Source: JAKJEP01 sp964580995
GTDB lineage: Bacteria > Planctomycetota > Phycisphaerae > Sedimentisphaerales > SM23-30
Assembly: GCA_964580995.1 (NCBI GenBank)
Contig: CAZOMV010000012.1
Coordinates: 8,362-72,361, forward strand
DNA: 64,000 nucleotides
Reading direction: 5' to 3'
Part shown: in pieces, positions 25,135 through 34,679 of the stretch
Numbering within the stretch: position 1 is the first letter of the stretch
Layout of the letters: each line of letters starts with the position of its first letter
The notes under the pieces: model-generated
Seen by the model: the letters and a program-made list of their open reading frames with translations, nothing else
What the model was told of the DNA's origin: nothing
The model's database searches: none
Position numbers and translations under genes: made by a program

Positions 25135-26020
25135 AGCCGTTGCGGCGCCGGCGAAGCAGCGCCAGCCCGCCTACACTCAGAAGGCCCAGCGTGACCGGTT
25201 CGGGGATAACCACGACATCGCTATAAGCAGTACCCACGCGAATTTCATCGATCCAGCCATTGGCGACGGCTTCGCTGTTAGAGGACTTGCTGACAGCGAC
25301 CGCCGCCTCGCTGAAGAAGAATCCGGAGGGGTCACTGCTGCCGGCGCTGACGGGGATCCATGTCGGCTCGGCATCGGCAGAGGGATTGAGCGCGAAATAG
25401 GTTCGGGCGAGGAAGCCGCCGCCGCCATAGGGAGTAATGTCGATCTTCATGACGACCTGGACGACGGTGCCGGTGGTGTACAGGCCGAGATTGTTATTGT
25501 TGCCGGTGTAGTCACTGCTGGAGGCGGTGTAGATGGCCAAGTTACCGTCAATATTGCGGTAGAGCCCCATTTGCTGGGCGCGGGGGTTGGCGTTCAACTG
25601 GCCCAGAGGGATTTCAACATAGATTTTCGAAGTAGCCGTGTTCAGGTCCGCTTCCTCGGCCTTGAAGAAGGCGCTGGCGTACAGCACCCCCGGGGTTGTG
25701 TAGGTAGCTTCCGTAAAGTCGTTTCCGTTGGCAAATCGATAGGTGCCCGCACCGAGATCCGGCAGGCTCATGTATAGATTGTTCCCGCTGAGTGCCCGGC
25801 CCGCAATTTTCAGTCCGGGAGCATCTATCTCCGCCTTCTTGTTGGCGTGACCGGGATTCGATGTGGCCGCGTAGTCGGTGTCGTACGCGCTCAAGCCCGT
25901 TCCGTCAGCCCCATTGAACTGATCCAGGAACAACATGCTGCCTGTTGCTTGGCCACCGATAAGGACCATAGAAAAGAAAAGAACCAAACTTACCCAGCGC
26001 GCACTATTCCATCTTAACAT
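25133..26020 (-). CDS. PEP-CTERM-sorted secreted protein
   Basis: The start is the ATG at 26020 with a very strong GGGAGGAGG. The 295 residues comprise a signal peptide (about 1-28), a beta-rich jelly-roll-like body, and a C-terminal sorting signal: VIPEPVTLGLLSVGGLALL followed by four Arg. The tail matches the PEP-CTERM/exosortase system, which anchors or releases proteins at the cell surface and is widespread in Phycisphaerae. The body has several Asn/Thr-rich turns and a WIDEIRVG motif seen in lectin-like jelly rolls. No catalytic residues were recognised. It stands alone. Confidence 0.88.
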   Translation of the reverse strand: MLRWNSARWVSLVLFFSMVLIGGQATGSMLFLDQFNGADGTGLSAYDTDYAATSNPGHANKKAEIDAPGLKIAGRALSGNNLYMSLPDLGAGTYRFANGNDFTEATYTTPGVLYASAFFKAEEADLNTATSKIYVEIPLGQLNANPRAQQMGLYRNIDGNLAIYTASSSDYTGNNNNLGLYTTGTVVQVVMKIDITPYGGGGFLARTYFALNPSADAEPTWIPVSAGSSDPSGFFFSEAAVAVSKSSNSEAVANGWIDEIRVGTAYSDVVVIPEPVTLGLLSVGGLALLRRRRNG

Positions 26021-26294
26021 ACTTCCTCCTCCCAGACTCTCAGCGGTACTCACCGCCTCCATTCTGGAATAAAAAATCCAACACTTTGCCAATCGTTTCT
26101 TACAGACTTCTCCCGCTCGCAATGAAACACTCCATTTGCTAAAATATCCGGAAAAGCCAACTTGAATTGTGTTTATTATAACCTGGGACATATGATTTTG
26201 CAAGCAAATTTTTTCTCCTGTCCCAAGAACGCATAATCTTGCTATTTACAGATGGTTATATTTGACACCGTATGCCGGCAGCCCGCGAATCGGC

Positions 26295-27362
26295 CTATTT
26301 TTTGGCCTCTTCCAGCATGGCAATGATATTTTGTACGGGAATATCCGCCTGGAGGGTATGGGAACCGCTCAGGATGAAGCCACCGTTTTCGCCGATCTGA
26401 CCAATCATTCGCCGGGTATGTTCCCGAACTTCTCCGGTTGTGGCGTTGGGCAGGAGATTCTGGATATCCACGCCGCCGTGAAAGACCAGATCTTTGCCGA
26501 ATAACCGTTTCAGCTCGAAGGGATCCATTCCCTGGGCCAGCGGCTGGACGGGGTTGAGGATATCCACCCCGATTTCGATCAGGTCCGGGATAATCGCCCG
26601 GACCGAGCCGCAGGAATGGTATTTCACTTTGGCGCCGTGGGAATGAATTAAATCACAGAATCTGGCCATACGCGGCTTGTTGAATTTCCGCCACATGTCG
26701 GGGGACATAAATAAGCTGTTCTGCGAGGCCACATCATCATTGTACTCGTAGATGGTGAATTGGCCCTGTCCTTTTTCCAGGATGATGCGGGTCCGTTCCA
26801 GCAGGTACTCGACGATATGGTCCATCAAGGCGCCGGCAAAGTCAGGATTCAGGGCCAGGTCCATCATGAATTCTTCCATGCCGCGCAGGAAATGGGAGAT
26901 TTCAAAAAATCCCCGGCTATGGCCATAGGCAGCCTTGTCGGGATTTTTCAGCAGGTCGCTGTGAAGGGAGGAATAATCCCACCAGTGGGGCTGGGGCCAG
27001 GGATGGTTTTCCAACTCCCGGAGAGAGCTGCAATGCTGGAGGGGCGGCTGGCCGGCCAGCTCGACGTAGGTTTGTAGTTCGGTCTTTACCTGCCGGAAGG
27101 GTACGCGGTAGATATCCAGGTAATGACCCTGGCCGGTCACTTCGATGGTGGGGTCGGCATAGTGAATTTCGGAAACCGTATTTTTGAAAACCGGTTCCAC
27201 ATAGACGATATCATTGCCGATCCACGTGCTCAGCCGGGCATCATTAAAGCCCAGTTCGAGTTTGAGTTTTTCCCATAGTTCCGGGGCGAAGCCCAAATCG
27301 ACCGGTACCCGGTCCGGCTGCTGATGATGGATGGCCGTTTGCACTCGTTCCAGGGAATTCAT
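26295..27362 (-). CDS. Uroporphyrinogen decarboxylase-family protein (probable corrinoid methyltransferase), A
   Basis: The 355-residue TIM-barrel starts MNSLERVQTAIHHQQPDRVPVD, typical of the UroD/MtaA superfamily, with GAGGA eight bases ahead. The YHSCGS motif (HxC) supplies two zinc ligands as in MtaA/MtbA-type methyltransferases. The third ligand Cys near the C-terminus is Ser here (ILSGSHTLQ). The heme-pathway Arg/Asp set of true HemE is not evident, so porphyrin decarboxylation is unlikely. Its start touches the stop of the upstream paralogue, so the two are cotranscribed and probably act together on a methylated substrate. Confidence 0.85.
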   Translation of the reverse strand: MNSLERVQTAIHHQQPDRVPVDLGFAPELWEKLKLELGFNDARLSTWIGNDIVYVEPVFKNTVSEIHYADPTIEVTGQGHYLDIYRVPFRQVKTELQTYVELAGQPPLQHCSSLRELENHPWPQPHWWDYSSLHSDLLKNPDKAAYGHSRGFFEISHFLRGMEEFMMDLALNPDFAGALMDHIVEYLLERTRIILEKGQGQFTIYEYNDDVASQNSLFMSPDMWRKFNKPRMARFCDLIHSHGAKVKYHSCGSVRAIIPDLIEIGVDILNPVQPLAQGMDPFELKRLFGKDLVFHGGVDIQNLLPNATTGEVREHTRRMIGQIGENGGFILSGSHTLQADIPVQNIIAMLEEAKK

Positions 27363-27363
27363 G

Positions 27364-28401
27364 TTAGTTTCCTCGCAATTCCATTGCCGTTTGAAATAAC
27401 GCTTCCACATTGGCCCAAGGGAAACCGGGGTCGATTTCGATATAGAGCCAGGAGCCGCCGAAGGGGGTATCGAAAATTTCTATCAGTTTATGTACATGGT
27501 CCCGCACGTCCCGCGGCCTGGCCCGCTGCATGAGATCGCCCCGGTCGGGATGAAGCTGGACGGCCAGATGCAGGTCTTTGGAGATTTTCGCCAGCTCCTT
27601 CAGATCAAAGACCGGCAGTTGCGGCCAGATGGCGCTGACGCCCAGCTCCCGGAAATCTTCCAGAAAAGGTGTGATCTGGCCGCAGGAATGGAAAAAGATT
27701 TTTTTACCGGTTTTGACTATAGGTTCAAACAGGTTTTTATATCGCGGTTTAAAAAACTTCCGCCAGACTGCCGGTGAGAGCAACGGGGCCGTCTGGGTGC
27801 CGAAATCATCCCCAAAGGTAATGCCATCGGCATCCAGGGCCAGAGACCGGCGAATGCCTGCCAGGGCATTCGCCGCAATCATATTTTCCATACGATTGAT
27901 TTCCGGGGTATCCAGCATGATATCCATCAGAACATCTTCAAACCGCCGCAGCGAATGCAGGGTTTCAAAGAGCGAGCCGCCGCCTTCCAGCAGATAAAAG
28001 TTTTTTTTATGTTTTTCCGCGGCTTTTTTGGCCTTTTCAAAATCAGGGCCCTGGCAGGCGGGCGGCAGCGGCGGGGTATAGGCCGGCAGATGGGCCAGGT
28101 CATTCAGCGGCCACCGGATCGGATGCCCCCAGACACCGAAGATCCGGTATTCCCAGGTAGTGCCCCAGTCGTCGGTTTTCACCGCATGATAGGAACCATC
28201 CGGATCGAAATCCTGCGGTCCCGGCGGCGGGGGCAAAGCCAGATCGTGAAAATCCCCAAAGTCATGCCCGCAGCTTTTAATCAGGTCCAGCAGTTTTTGC
28301 CCATGCTCATACAGACCGCCCGGCGCTGCATAGATCTGCAGCGGTATCTTGTCCACCGGTTTAAAGTCCAGCGCGGCCTGGATTCGTTCCCTGGGCAGCA
28401 T
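27364..28401 (-). CDS. Uroporphyrinogen decarboxylase-family protein (probable corrinoid methyltransferase), B
   Basis: This 345-residue paralogue of the next gene starts MLPRERIQAALDFKPVDKIPLQ, the family N-terminus. It has an FHSCGQ zinc motif (HxC) and a GGSLFETLHSLR segment. The C-terminal region after LHLAVQLHPDRGDL diverges from neighbour A, so the two probably bind different partners or substrates. No corrinoid protein (MtaC-like) gene is in the window. The pair is typical of the large UroD-like families expanded in anaerobic planctomycetes and lentisphaerae; the substrate is unknown. Confidence 0.85.
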   Translation of the reverse strand: MLPRERIQAALDFKPVDKIPLQIYAAPGGLYEHGQKLLDLIKSCGHDFGDFHDLALPPPPGPQDFDPDGSYHAVKTDDWGTTWEYRIFGVWGHPIRWPLNDLAHLPAYTPPLPPACQGPDFEKAKKAAEKHKKNFYLLEGGGSLFETLHSLRRFEDVLMDIMLDTPEINRMENMIAANALAGIRRSLALDADGITFGDDFGTQTAPLLSPAVWRKFFKPRYKNLFEPIVKTGKKIFFHSCGQITPFLEDFRELGVSAIWPQLPVFDLKELAKISKDLHLAVQLHPDRGDLMQRARPRDVRDHVHKLIEIFDTPFGGSWLYIEIDPGFPWANVEALFQTAMELRGN

Positions 28402-28507
28402 TTGGTTTCCTTATCGTAAATATCCAGTCTCACCTGCGACTAAATATAAACAAATCTGACTATATGTCAACAAAATTAACTGGAATTTTCAGGGTAAACC
28501 GAATTTT

Positions 28508-28592
28508 GACGCCAGCGTCAAAAGCTCTTCGACCCCTTGTTATTGGGGAGCCAGAGCCGTTTTTGGATGTCACGAGTTTTGGCGGTTCCGTC
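28508..28592 (+). repeat. Dispersed MITE-like element, copy 3
   Basis: This 85-base copy is shortened by a few bases near its right third. It starts GACGCCAGCGTCAAAAGC and ends TTTTGGCGGTTCCGTC. The flanks are AATTTT on the left and AATT on the right. Its right end, read on the minus strand, supplies the TGA that ends the 1354-residue secreted protein. Confidence 0.8.
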
Positions 28593-31500
28593 AATTACCG
28601 GGGATCACATCGTAGAGCGGCCCGCTGATTCTCGTGTCATCGGAGACGACATCCTCCTCCAGGGCACCGGTATAATAAATCCGGCCCAGGGTTCGGGCGG
28701 TTACCGAACCGCTGACGTCGGCATTTTCATTGACGATGTTCCAGCGATTGCCATCCAGAAAACCTACCATGATGCGGGTAATGGTTCTATAGGCGGATAC
28801 GGTTGTTTCTTCGAATCCATCTTCGGCGAAGATATTGGTAATGGAACTGTAGCTGCTGGTGATGGTGGCGCCATTCAATTTCCCGGTGACACTGATATTG
28901 TTGATTCCCAGATAAGTCGAGATGGTTCCGGTAATATCCGAGCCGGTAAAATCCTCGTCTTCCGCCAGCCTCTGGCCTTCCCGGTCGAAGCCCGCCAGCA
29001 CTTCACCGATTTTACCGGTATAGAGATACCCGGCCATTTCTCCGCCGCAACTGATTTTGACTAGCTTGCTGGTATAGCTGGTGGTCTTGATTGAAACACC
29101 CGAATCAATTCCGCCTTCGGCATACAGACTTGTAATTTTGCGTGCCGCAGTGATTTGCGCACTATCCGTGATATTTCCCGCATCGTCTTGCCCGGTATCG
29201 TCCGACGAGCGGCCGATGAGAACGGTACCGATTTCACCGCCCTGACCGCTGACCTGAATTTTTCCGCCGCTGAGATTGCCATTGGATAACTCGAAGTTTC
29301 CGATTTTTTTACTGACGGTGAAATAACTGCTGGACACATCCCCTTCCAGCACCCTCAGTGTATCCAGGGCTGCTGCCGTACCGGTAAAAGTGAATGTACT
29401 TTCCGATATGGCAATATCCTCCTGATCGGTATTCTTTACGAGGATGGTTTTGGCCTTTCTGCCGGTAAAGGTACTGTCAGTGATAATCCCATTCACTTCG
29501 ATATCCCCATAATTATGCCCCTCGAAAGTACTGCCGTCAATCGTTCCGCCCACCGCAATTTGGCCGTAATTGTTATCCGCATTCTCTTCCAGGAGCAGCA
29601 TATTGGTAATATCCCCGGTGATGTCCAGGTTCTTCAGACTTTTGGCATTAAAAACACTTTCCTCAATATCCGCATCTCCCAGGCTTTCCGCCGCAAAATC
29701 CTGGAAGTTATAATTCGCCGCATCCACGCTGCCGACCGCTCCCAGCTCCGCCCGCTCGACAGTGCCCTTGCTGCCGGCGGCGGCGACCACCGCATCCATC
29801 AGGCCGGCAAACCGCAATTCCCGCAGAGATCCATCCAGAATCATTTGTCCCAGATACATATTCCCGGCAGTGGTCAGATTTTCTCCGCTGATCATGGAAT
29901 CAGTTTTGCTGTTTTGGATTTCCAGTGAGAGCAATTCGACCACTTTGCCGCTGCCCGGCTGCTGGCCCACCGTCAGGAGGATCTGTCCGGAACCGGCATG
30001 GATGAACCGGAGGTTTTCATCCAGATAATTGACCAGATTTTGCGTTTTACCGGCGATCGCATAATCCGCTTCAAACACGCCGCCGCGCGGAGAGACCACC
30101 AGGTCATAGTAATTTCCGCCCGTTCCCGTCGATCCTTCCACGGTTACCGTATAATTCCCCGCGGCTAAACCGGTCAGCGGACTATGGTCAAACTCCGCCG
30201 CCGCCGTAACCGTATAATCTTCCAGCAAATCACCATTCGGATCGGCCAGCGAAACCTTCATCTGAGTCAAGCCCGCCAGTTGTACCACGGTATTCGGGTC
30301 AAACTCGTCCGCGTTGACATTTCCCAGCCGCAGAACGCTATCGTCAAATTCCTGGCTGGGGGTTTCTTCCTCATCGTCCACCTCGGTTCCGTTACTGCCG
30401 ATGGCAAACAGATCTCCCGCTGCAGGTAAAGCCAGATGGGTAATCCGGGCGTCGGTCAGTCCGGTCGCGCTGTCGATCGCCGATCCCGATAGCGCCAGAC
30501 TGAATTGGTTAAACAGCCCGTCTTCACCTTGGACACTGGCGCCCATCGCATCGTAATCCGTTACGTATATATACATGTTCGGGTCGGTACTGCCGTCAAA
30601 AGCAAAGGTGACCTCCGCACCATCATCCGCCGTATAATTAACTGAATCCACATCAGCAGGGCTTACCACCGCAATGGTATCATCCGGATCCCCGCTGCTG
30701 CTGAGCTGATAGATGCGGGGCTGATTGGCGGCTACGATACCCACATAAGGTGTGTAGGCAGTCGTGTCATCCGTGGTTTCCGGGCGTATCTGCAAGTCGC
30801 CAAAAACAAAGTCAAAAAAGCTGTCATCCAAAACCTGCTCGTAATTCAGTTTCAGAATATTGGTCCCGCCGTTCTGGGAAACCAGCAAGGCGCCATCATC
30901 GTCAAAGGCCAGATCCCCGCTGGAAACATCGCCCGGTGTCAAACCGCCGCCATAATATTGTACCTGGTTCCCCGCCGCATCGATCGAGACCAGCATGGAA
31001 TAGGAGGATCCCTTTAAGGTAATTGCCAGCTTATTCTTCATTTCCGAAGAGGATGGCCCGATCTCCATATCGCAGACCGACCAGCCGGATTCAAACTCGT
31101 GGATCGTGGTTATCTCCCCGTTTTCATCTATCCGCAGTACGGTGGAGATTTGGCTGCTGGAGGCATAGGTTCCGACAAACAGATATTCTTCCCCGTTCAT
31201 CTCCCCGATCACAATCGAGATCACCCGGTCGGCAAACTGGGATAGAAACAACTCCGCCACCCCGTTGGAATTGACCCGCCACAGGTCAGAATGGAAAGCG
31301 TCTTCCTCGTCATCACTGTTGTCATTCTCGCTTAGCACATACAAATAGTCGCCGTACGTGCCGCCGTAGCTGAAGGCCATATCGGTAATATCAAAAAAGC
31401 CGGCGTTTAAATCCCCATCTTCCGTGATCGGATTGCCATTGGGATCCACAAAGGAGGTGATAAACTCGCTGATCTGCCCCTGACTATTCACCTGATAGAT

Positions 31501-32655
31501 GGTCCCGTCCATCTCGTCCCCCAGACTGGGGCCAAACGTACCCATATACATCTTATTGCCAAAGGTTCCCCCGGTATCCAGAACCAGGGCGGAGGGGTTG
31601 ATGGTATCGTATTCATCATTCGGATCGAAAAATAAGGAAAATTCCGCCTCGTCTGGTTCCTCGCTATTGGCAATTACTTTGGTGATCCCGCCATCCCCGC
31701 CCTGGGAGGAGCTTAGCTGGGTGGCATAAAAAACTTCCTGGCCGGATACCGCATAGGCCCCTTGGCCGATCACCAGCGAATTGACGACAAAATTTTCTTC
31801 CGTCTGGGCCATGAGGGTCGCCGGGATGGCGGTAATGCCGGTTTTTTGATCGGCGGCCATATCCCGTTCCACCGCTTCGGCCAAATCGGTTCCCTCGGTA
31901 TAATATTGCACGGTGGAATAATCGGCGGCTATTTGCAGAACCGAGCGGCTGGTCTGATCCGCCGCATAGATCCGGCCCTGGCCATCGACCGCAATCTCTA
32001 CCAGATTCGGATCTTCTACCCCGGTGACAGCCGTTATATCCTCTGTACTTATTACTAAACTGGTAGATAAATCATTTACCAGATCCACGGCCAGAATCCC
32101 CCCGCTGCCGGATATGGTCATCAGGAGCATCCCGTCATTGGTTGCCGCCATATCAGTGGCCGCAAAATCATCGGCTGTTACCCCTGCCGCCCCGGCCAGC
32201 GTCGCCGAATCGAGCAGTAATTCCGGTAAAGTGGATTCCTGGGAGGTATCTTTCCGCCACAGGCTGTTGTTGGCAATGAAATAAACCCGTTGGTCCGTTC
32301 CGGCTGCCAGGGCGGTTATATCCTGGTCCTGCACCTGGCCCACTTCGAACTTCAGCTCTATCTGGCCGCCCGTTTCGACGGAAAACCGATAGACATCCAC
32401 ATCCTGCCCGCTGCCCAGGCTGCCCTCGATCCCGATGGCCAGAATATCGTCGATAAAATCCAATACCTGGGCGGTTTCCGGTGTGTCATTGGCTTCCTGC
32501 TCCGTCACGACCTGGTCGGCATAGTCCAAAACGGAAAGCGAAACCGGTCTGGGCAGGGACTCATAATCAGAAAAAACCGGGACCGGGGACAAAGAACAAA
32601 TGAGTAAAAAATAAACCTTTAGCTTCCTGAAATGGCTTTGTTTTGAAATTTTCAT
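28591..32655 (-). CDS. Very large secreted protein with PPC-like, propeller-like and beta-solenoid regions
   Basis: The protein has 1354 residues. A signal peptide (about 1-29) is followed by EQEANDTPETAQVLDF, the opening of a bacterial pre-peptidase C-terminal (PPC)-type domain. A long central part holds propeller-like repeats (AVDGQGRIYAADQ, DMAFSYGGTYGDYLYVLS). A second PPC-like unit (GNYTVTVEGSTGTGGNYYDLVV) lies near residues 825-860. The C-terminal 450 or so residues form short repeats of the type G-x-I-x-x-S-x-F-x-G, as in right-handed beta-solenoids. It is strongly acidic, fitting an exported, Ca2+-binding surface protein. No PEP-CTERM or other sorting tail is present; the stop codon lies in repeat copy 3, so the end may be truncated. 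Confidence 0.8.
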   Translation of the reverse strand: MKISKQSHFRKLKVYFLLICSLSPVPVFSDYESLPRPVSLSVLDYADQVVTEQEANDTPETAQVLDFIDDILAIGIEGSLGSGQDVDVYRFSVETGGQIELKFEVGQVQDQDITALAAGTDQRVYFIANNSLWRKDTSQESTLPELLLDSATLAGAAGVTADDFAATDMAATNDGMLLMTISGSGGILAVDLVNDLSTSLVISTEDITAVTGVEDPNLVEIAVDGQGRIYAADQTSRSVLQIAADYSTVQYYTEGTDLAEAVERDMAADQKTGITAIPATLMAQTEENFVVNSLVIGQGAYAVSGQEVFYATQLSSSQGGDGGITKVIANSEEPDEAEFSLFFDPNDEYDTINPSALVLDTGGTFGNKMYMGTFGPSLGDEMDGTIYQVNSQGQISEFITSFVDPNGNPITEDGDLNAGFFDITDMAFSYGGTYGDYLYVLSENDNSDDEEDAFHSDLWRVNSNGVAELFLSQFADRVISIVIGEMNGEEYLFVGTYASSSQISTVLRIDENGEITTIHEFESGWSVCDMEIGPSSSEMKNKLAITLKGSSYSMLVSIDAAGNQVQYYGGGLTPGDVSSGDLAFDDDGALLVSQNGGTNILKLNYEQVLDDSFFDFVFGDLQIRPETTDDTTAYTPYVGIVAANQPRIYQLSSSGDPDDTIAVVSPADVDSVNYTADDGAEVTFAFDGSTDPNMYIYVTDYDAMGASVQGEDGLFNQFSLALSGSAIDSATGLTDARITHLALPAAGDLFAIGSNGTEVDDEEETPSQEFDDSVLRLGNVNADEFDPNTVVQLAGLTQMKVSLADPNGDLLEDYTVTAAAEFDHSPLTGLAAGNYTVTVEGSTGTGGNYYDLVVSPRGGVFEADYAIAGKTQNLVNYLDENLRFIHAGSGQILLTVGQQPGSGKVVELLSLEIQNSKTDSMISGENLTTAGNMYLGQMILDGSLRELRFAGLMDAVVAAAGSKGTVERAELGAVGSVDAANYNFQDFAAESLGDADIEESVFNAKSLKNLDITGDITNMLLLEENADNNYGQIAVGGTIDGSTFEGHNYGDIEVNGIITDSTFTGRKAKTILVKNTDQEDIAISESTFTFTGTAAALDTLRVLEGDVSSSYFTVSKKIGNFELSNGNLSGGKIQVSGQGGEIGTVLIGRSSDDTGQDDAGNITDSAQITAARKITSLYAEGGIDSGVSIKTTSYTSKLVKISCGGEMAGYLYTGKIGEVLAGFDREGQRLAEDEDFTGSDITGTISTYLGINNISVTGKLNGATITSSYSSITNIFAEDGFEETTVSAYRTITRIMVGFLDGNRWNIVNENADVSGSVTARTLGRIYYTGALEEDVVSDDTRISGPLYDVIPGN

Positions 32656-32967
32656 CGTAACCTTCCGCCTTAATTGGTTATTTAGGTATTTTGGGAAATA
32701 TGGGAATCTTGCTTTGTCTCCAGCTCATTATTCCAGCACTTTTAACCGTGCCAAAACATACTGTTCATTTTTCTATACTTTATTAATTCTTGCCATTTTA
32801 CCAAAATCCGGGCTGAAAGCAAGTTTAGTCAATGCTTTATCCATTAACCACAGTTATTTATATCACTTTTGTTCTAATTTAAATCCCCCGAAAAAATGAA
32901 CCAATTTTTTTTCATTGAAAAACCTACCTTTCATTGCTAACATGCGGCACAGCAGGAGGTTTAGGCT
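32656..32967. other. Divergent intergenic region
   Basis: This AT-rich spacer separates the large secreted protein (leftward, with GGAAGG near its start) from the small 117-residue protein (rightward). No gene, repeat or clear promoter consensus was recognised. Confidence 0.4.
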
Positions 32968-33321
32968 ATGGCCGATGATCAGGCTGCTCCCGAAATGGGT
33001 AATGATTCACCGAAAAAATCGGTCGAAGCTGCCCTTGACAAACCCGGCCAGGATGGCCAAAAACGAACCAGCGAAATCGAGGTCTTCGTAGCCCGGCTTT
33101 CCCAGGAAGAGCGTATGCTTATTCTTTTAAAGAAAGAGCTTTACGATGGGAGTTGGCAGGCGATGAAAACCGACCTGGAAAATCGATTGACCGGCAAGCC
33201 CTATATTTTCAAGCTGGCCAACCGAATCCGGGATGATATGGACCGCATCGATAAGCTGCAAAACTTCGAGGATGCCAACAAAATCGATCTTTCCGATTTT
33301 GTCAAGCCGCCTCAATCCTGA
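32968..33321 (+). CDS. Small cytoplasmic helical protein, unknown function
   Basis: The 117-residue protein has a disordered, charged first 35 residues. A helical region follows (SEIEVFVARLSQEERMLILLKKELYDGSW, then MKTDLENRLTGKPYIFKLANRIRDDMDRI). AGGAGG lies eleven bases ahead of the ATG. There is no signal peptide, Cys motif or known domain. It precedes a propeller lipoprotein gene by 150 bases and may be separately transcribed. Function cannot be proposed. Confidence 0.7.
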   Translation: MADDQAAPEMGNDSPKKSVEAALDKPGQDGQKRTSEIEVFVARLSQEERMLILLKKELYDGSWQAMKTDLENRLTGKPYIFKLANRIRDDMDRIDKLQNFEDANKIDLSDFVKPPQS

Positions 33322-33471
33322 TGGTTTGGTTTTGGCCTGCTCAAAAGCCAGCCGGATAGTCCTGTATGGTGTGTCGATTTATACGAGGTAAATGGAACTT
33401 GCCTGAACTCCACAGACCGGTATCCATCAAAATAGGTAATGTAAGTTCCCTGCTGGGGTTTACGGAGGTAC

Positions 33472-34656
33472 ATGGTGTCTAAGAAAAAATTTTATGTTGG
33501 TAAATTAAGTGCGTTTTTCACCCCGTGGCCGGCCCTTCTGTGTGTGATGGCCCTGCTTATTTTGATCGGATGTCCTCTCTTACAGGCCCAGCCGAACCCC
33601 GGCCCAGCCGATAAGGCCGCCACACCACCGCCCCCTCAGCGGGTCGCCGGCATTGCGGTTGAAATGCTGCGCAAAGCCGGTCTCCAGGCCCAATGGGTGG
33701 GTTCTGTCCCCTTGGATCGAAACGGTTTAATTACTCGCATCTTCTACCGGGGTGGGAAATTGTTTGCTTTGACGGATACCAATACCTTATTTGCCATCGA
33801 TGCAAAGAGCGGTCTGATCCAGTGGTCCGCCGTGGTCGGGGCCCCTCATATCATTTGTTCCCAGGAAAATTTCTTCGAAGAGAATCTGCTTTATATGGTG
33901 GGGAACACCTTTGTCCAGGTCCGGCTTTCCGACGGCAAAATCACCCAGCAATTGAATATTGCCTTTCCGGTCTCCACGTCCGTGGCCCGGACCAAAGACC
34001 GGATCTTCCTGGGCAGTTATGATAAAAAGTTCTATTGCCTGCGGGCCTCCGATGGTATCCAATTGTGGCATACTCTCTGTCCGGCAGAACCGACCGGGAC
34101 CGTGACTGTTAGTGGCGATAAAGTCTATTTCGTCTGCAAAGACGATACCTTATATATCTCCAAAACCGAAGAACGCTACCTGGTCTGGAAGGTTCCTACC
34201 GCCGGAGACGTACCCGGCGTTACTGTGGCAGAGGATCTCTGCTATTTACCCAGTACCGACACTGCTCTGTATTGTATCGAGCCTGAACGGCAAAAGCTGG
34301 TTTGGAAACATCTGGCCGGCGGTTCGCTCGTCGAACCGCCTGTGCTCACAGCCGGGGCGATCTATCAACCCTTAAAACATGCGGCTCTCCTGTGTCTCAA
34401 CCGAAACGATGGCTCCCATCGCTGGCAGCTTGCCGATGGCCACAATCTGCTGGCGGAAAACGGATCCCTCAGCTATGTCTTTACCCTCGACCAGGAACTG
34501 GCCATTATGAATAACCAGACCGGCAAACGGGAGCTTTCCTTTTACCTGCCCAATCTGAAATTATTCGCCCCCAATACCGAAGATCCCTCGATTTTTCTGG
34601 CTAGCAGAGAAGGTACGGTGTTGGTTCTCAAGCCCGCAAAAATAGAAACAAAATAA
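33472..34656 (+). CDS. Lipoprotein with PQQ-type beta-propeller
   Basis: The 394-residue product carries an N-terminal membrane segment ending in a lipobox (LIGC, Cys34), so it is probably lipid-anchored. Then come seven or so propeller blades of the PQQ/BamB-like type (KLFALTDTNTLFAIDAKSGLIQW, DKVYFVCKDDTLYISKTEE, AALLCLNRNDGSHRWQL). These folds serve as scaffolds (BamB) or, rarely, as quinoprotein dehydrogenases; no PQQ-binding or catalytic Asp/Glu pair is evident. GGAGG lies close to the ATG, and a GTG one codon later is also possible. It is followed after 23 bases by purH, with no obvious functional link. Confidence 0.8.
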   Translation: MVSKKKFYVGKLSAFFTPWPALLCVMALLILIGCPLLQAQPNPGPADKAATPPPPQRVAGIAVEMLRKAGLQAQWVGSVPLDRNGLITRIFYRGGKLFALTDTNTLFAIDAKSGLIQWSAVVGAPHIICSQENFFEENLLYMVGNTFVQVRLSDGKITQQLNIAFPVSTSVARTKDRIFLGSYDKKFYCLRASDGIQLWHTLCPAEPTGTVTVSGDKVYFVCKDDTLYISKTEERYLVWKVPTAGDVPGVTVAEDLCYLPSTDTALYCIEPERQKLVWKHLAGGSLVEPPVLTAGAIYQPLKHAALLCLNRNDGSHRWQLADGHNLLAENGSLSYVFTLDQELAIMNNQTGKRELSFYLPNLKLFAPNTEDPSIFLASREGTVLVLKPAKIETK

Positions 34657-34679
34657 ATCCGTTCATTACAGGAGTAGTG

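Noticed and set aside
15049..28592. CRISPR-like array from the three repeats
   Set aside because: The copies are 85-89 bases long, kilobases apart and without regular spacers or cas genes.
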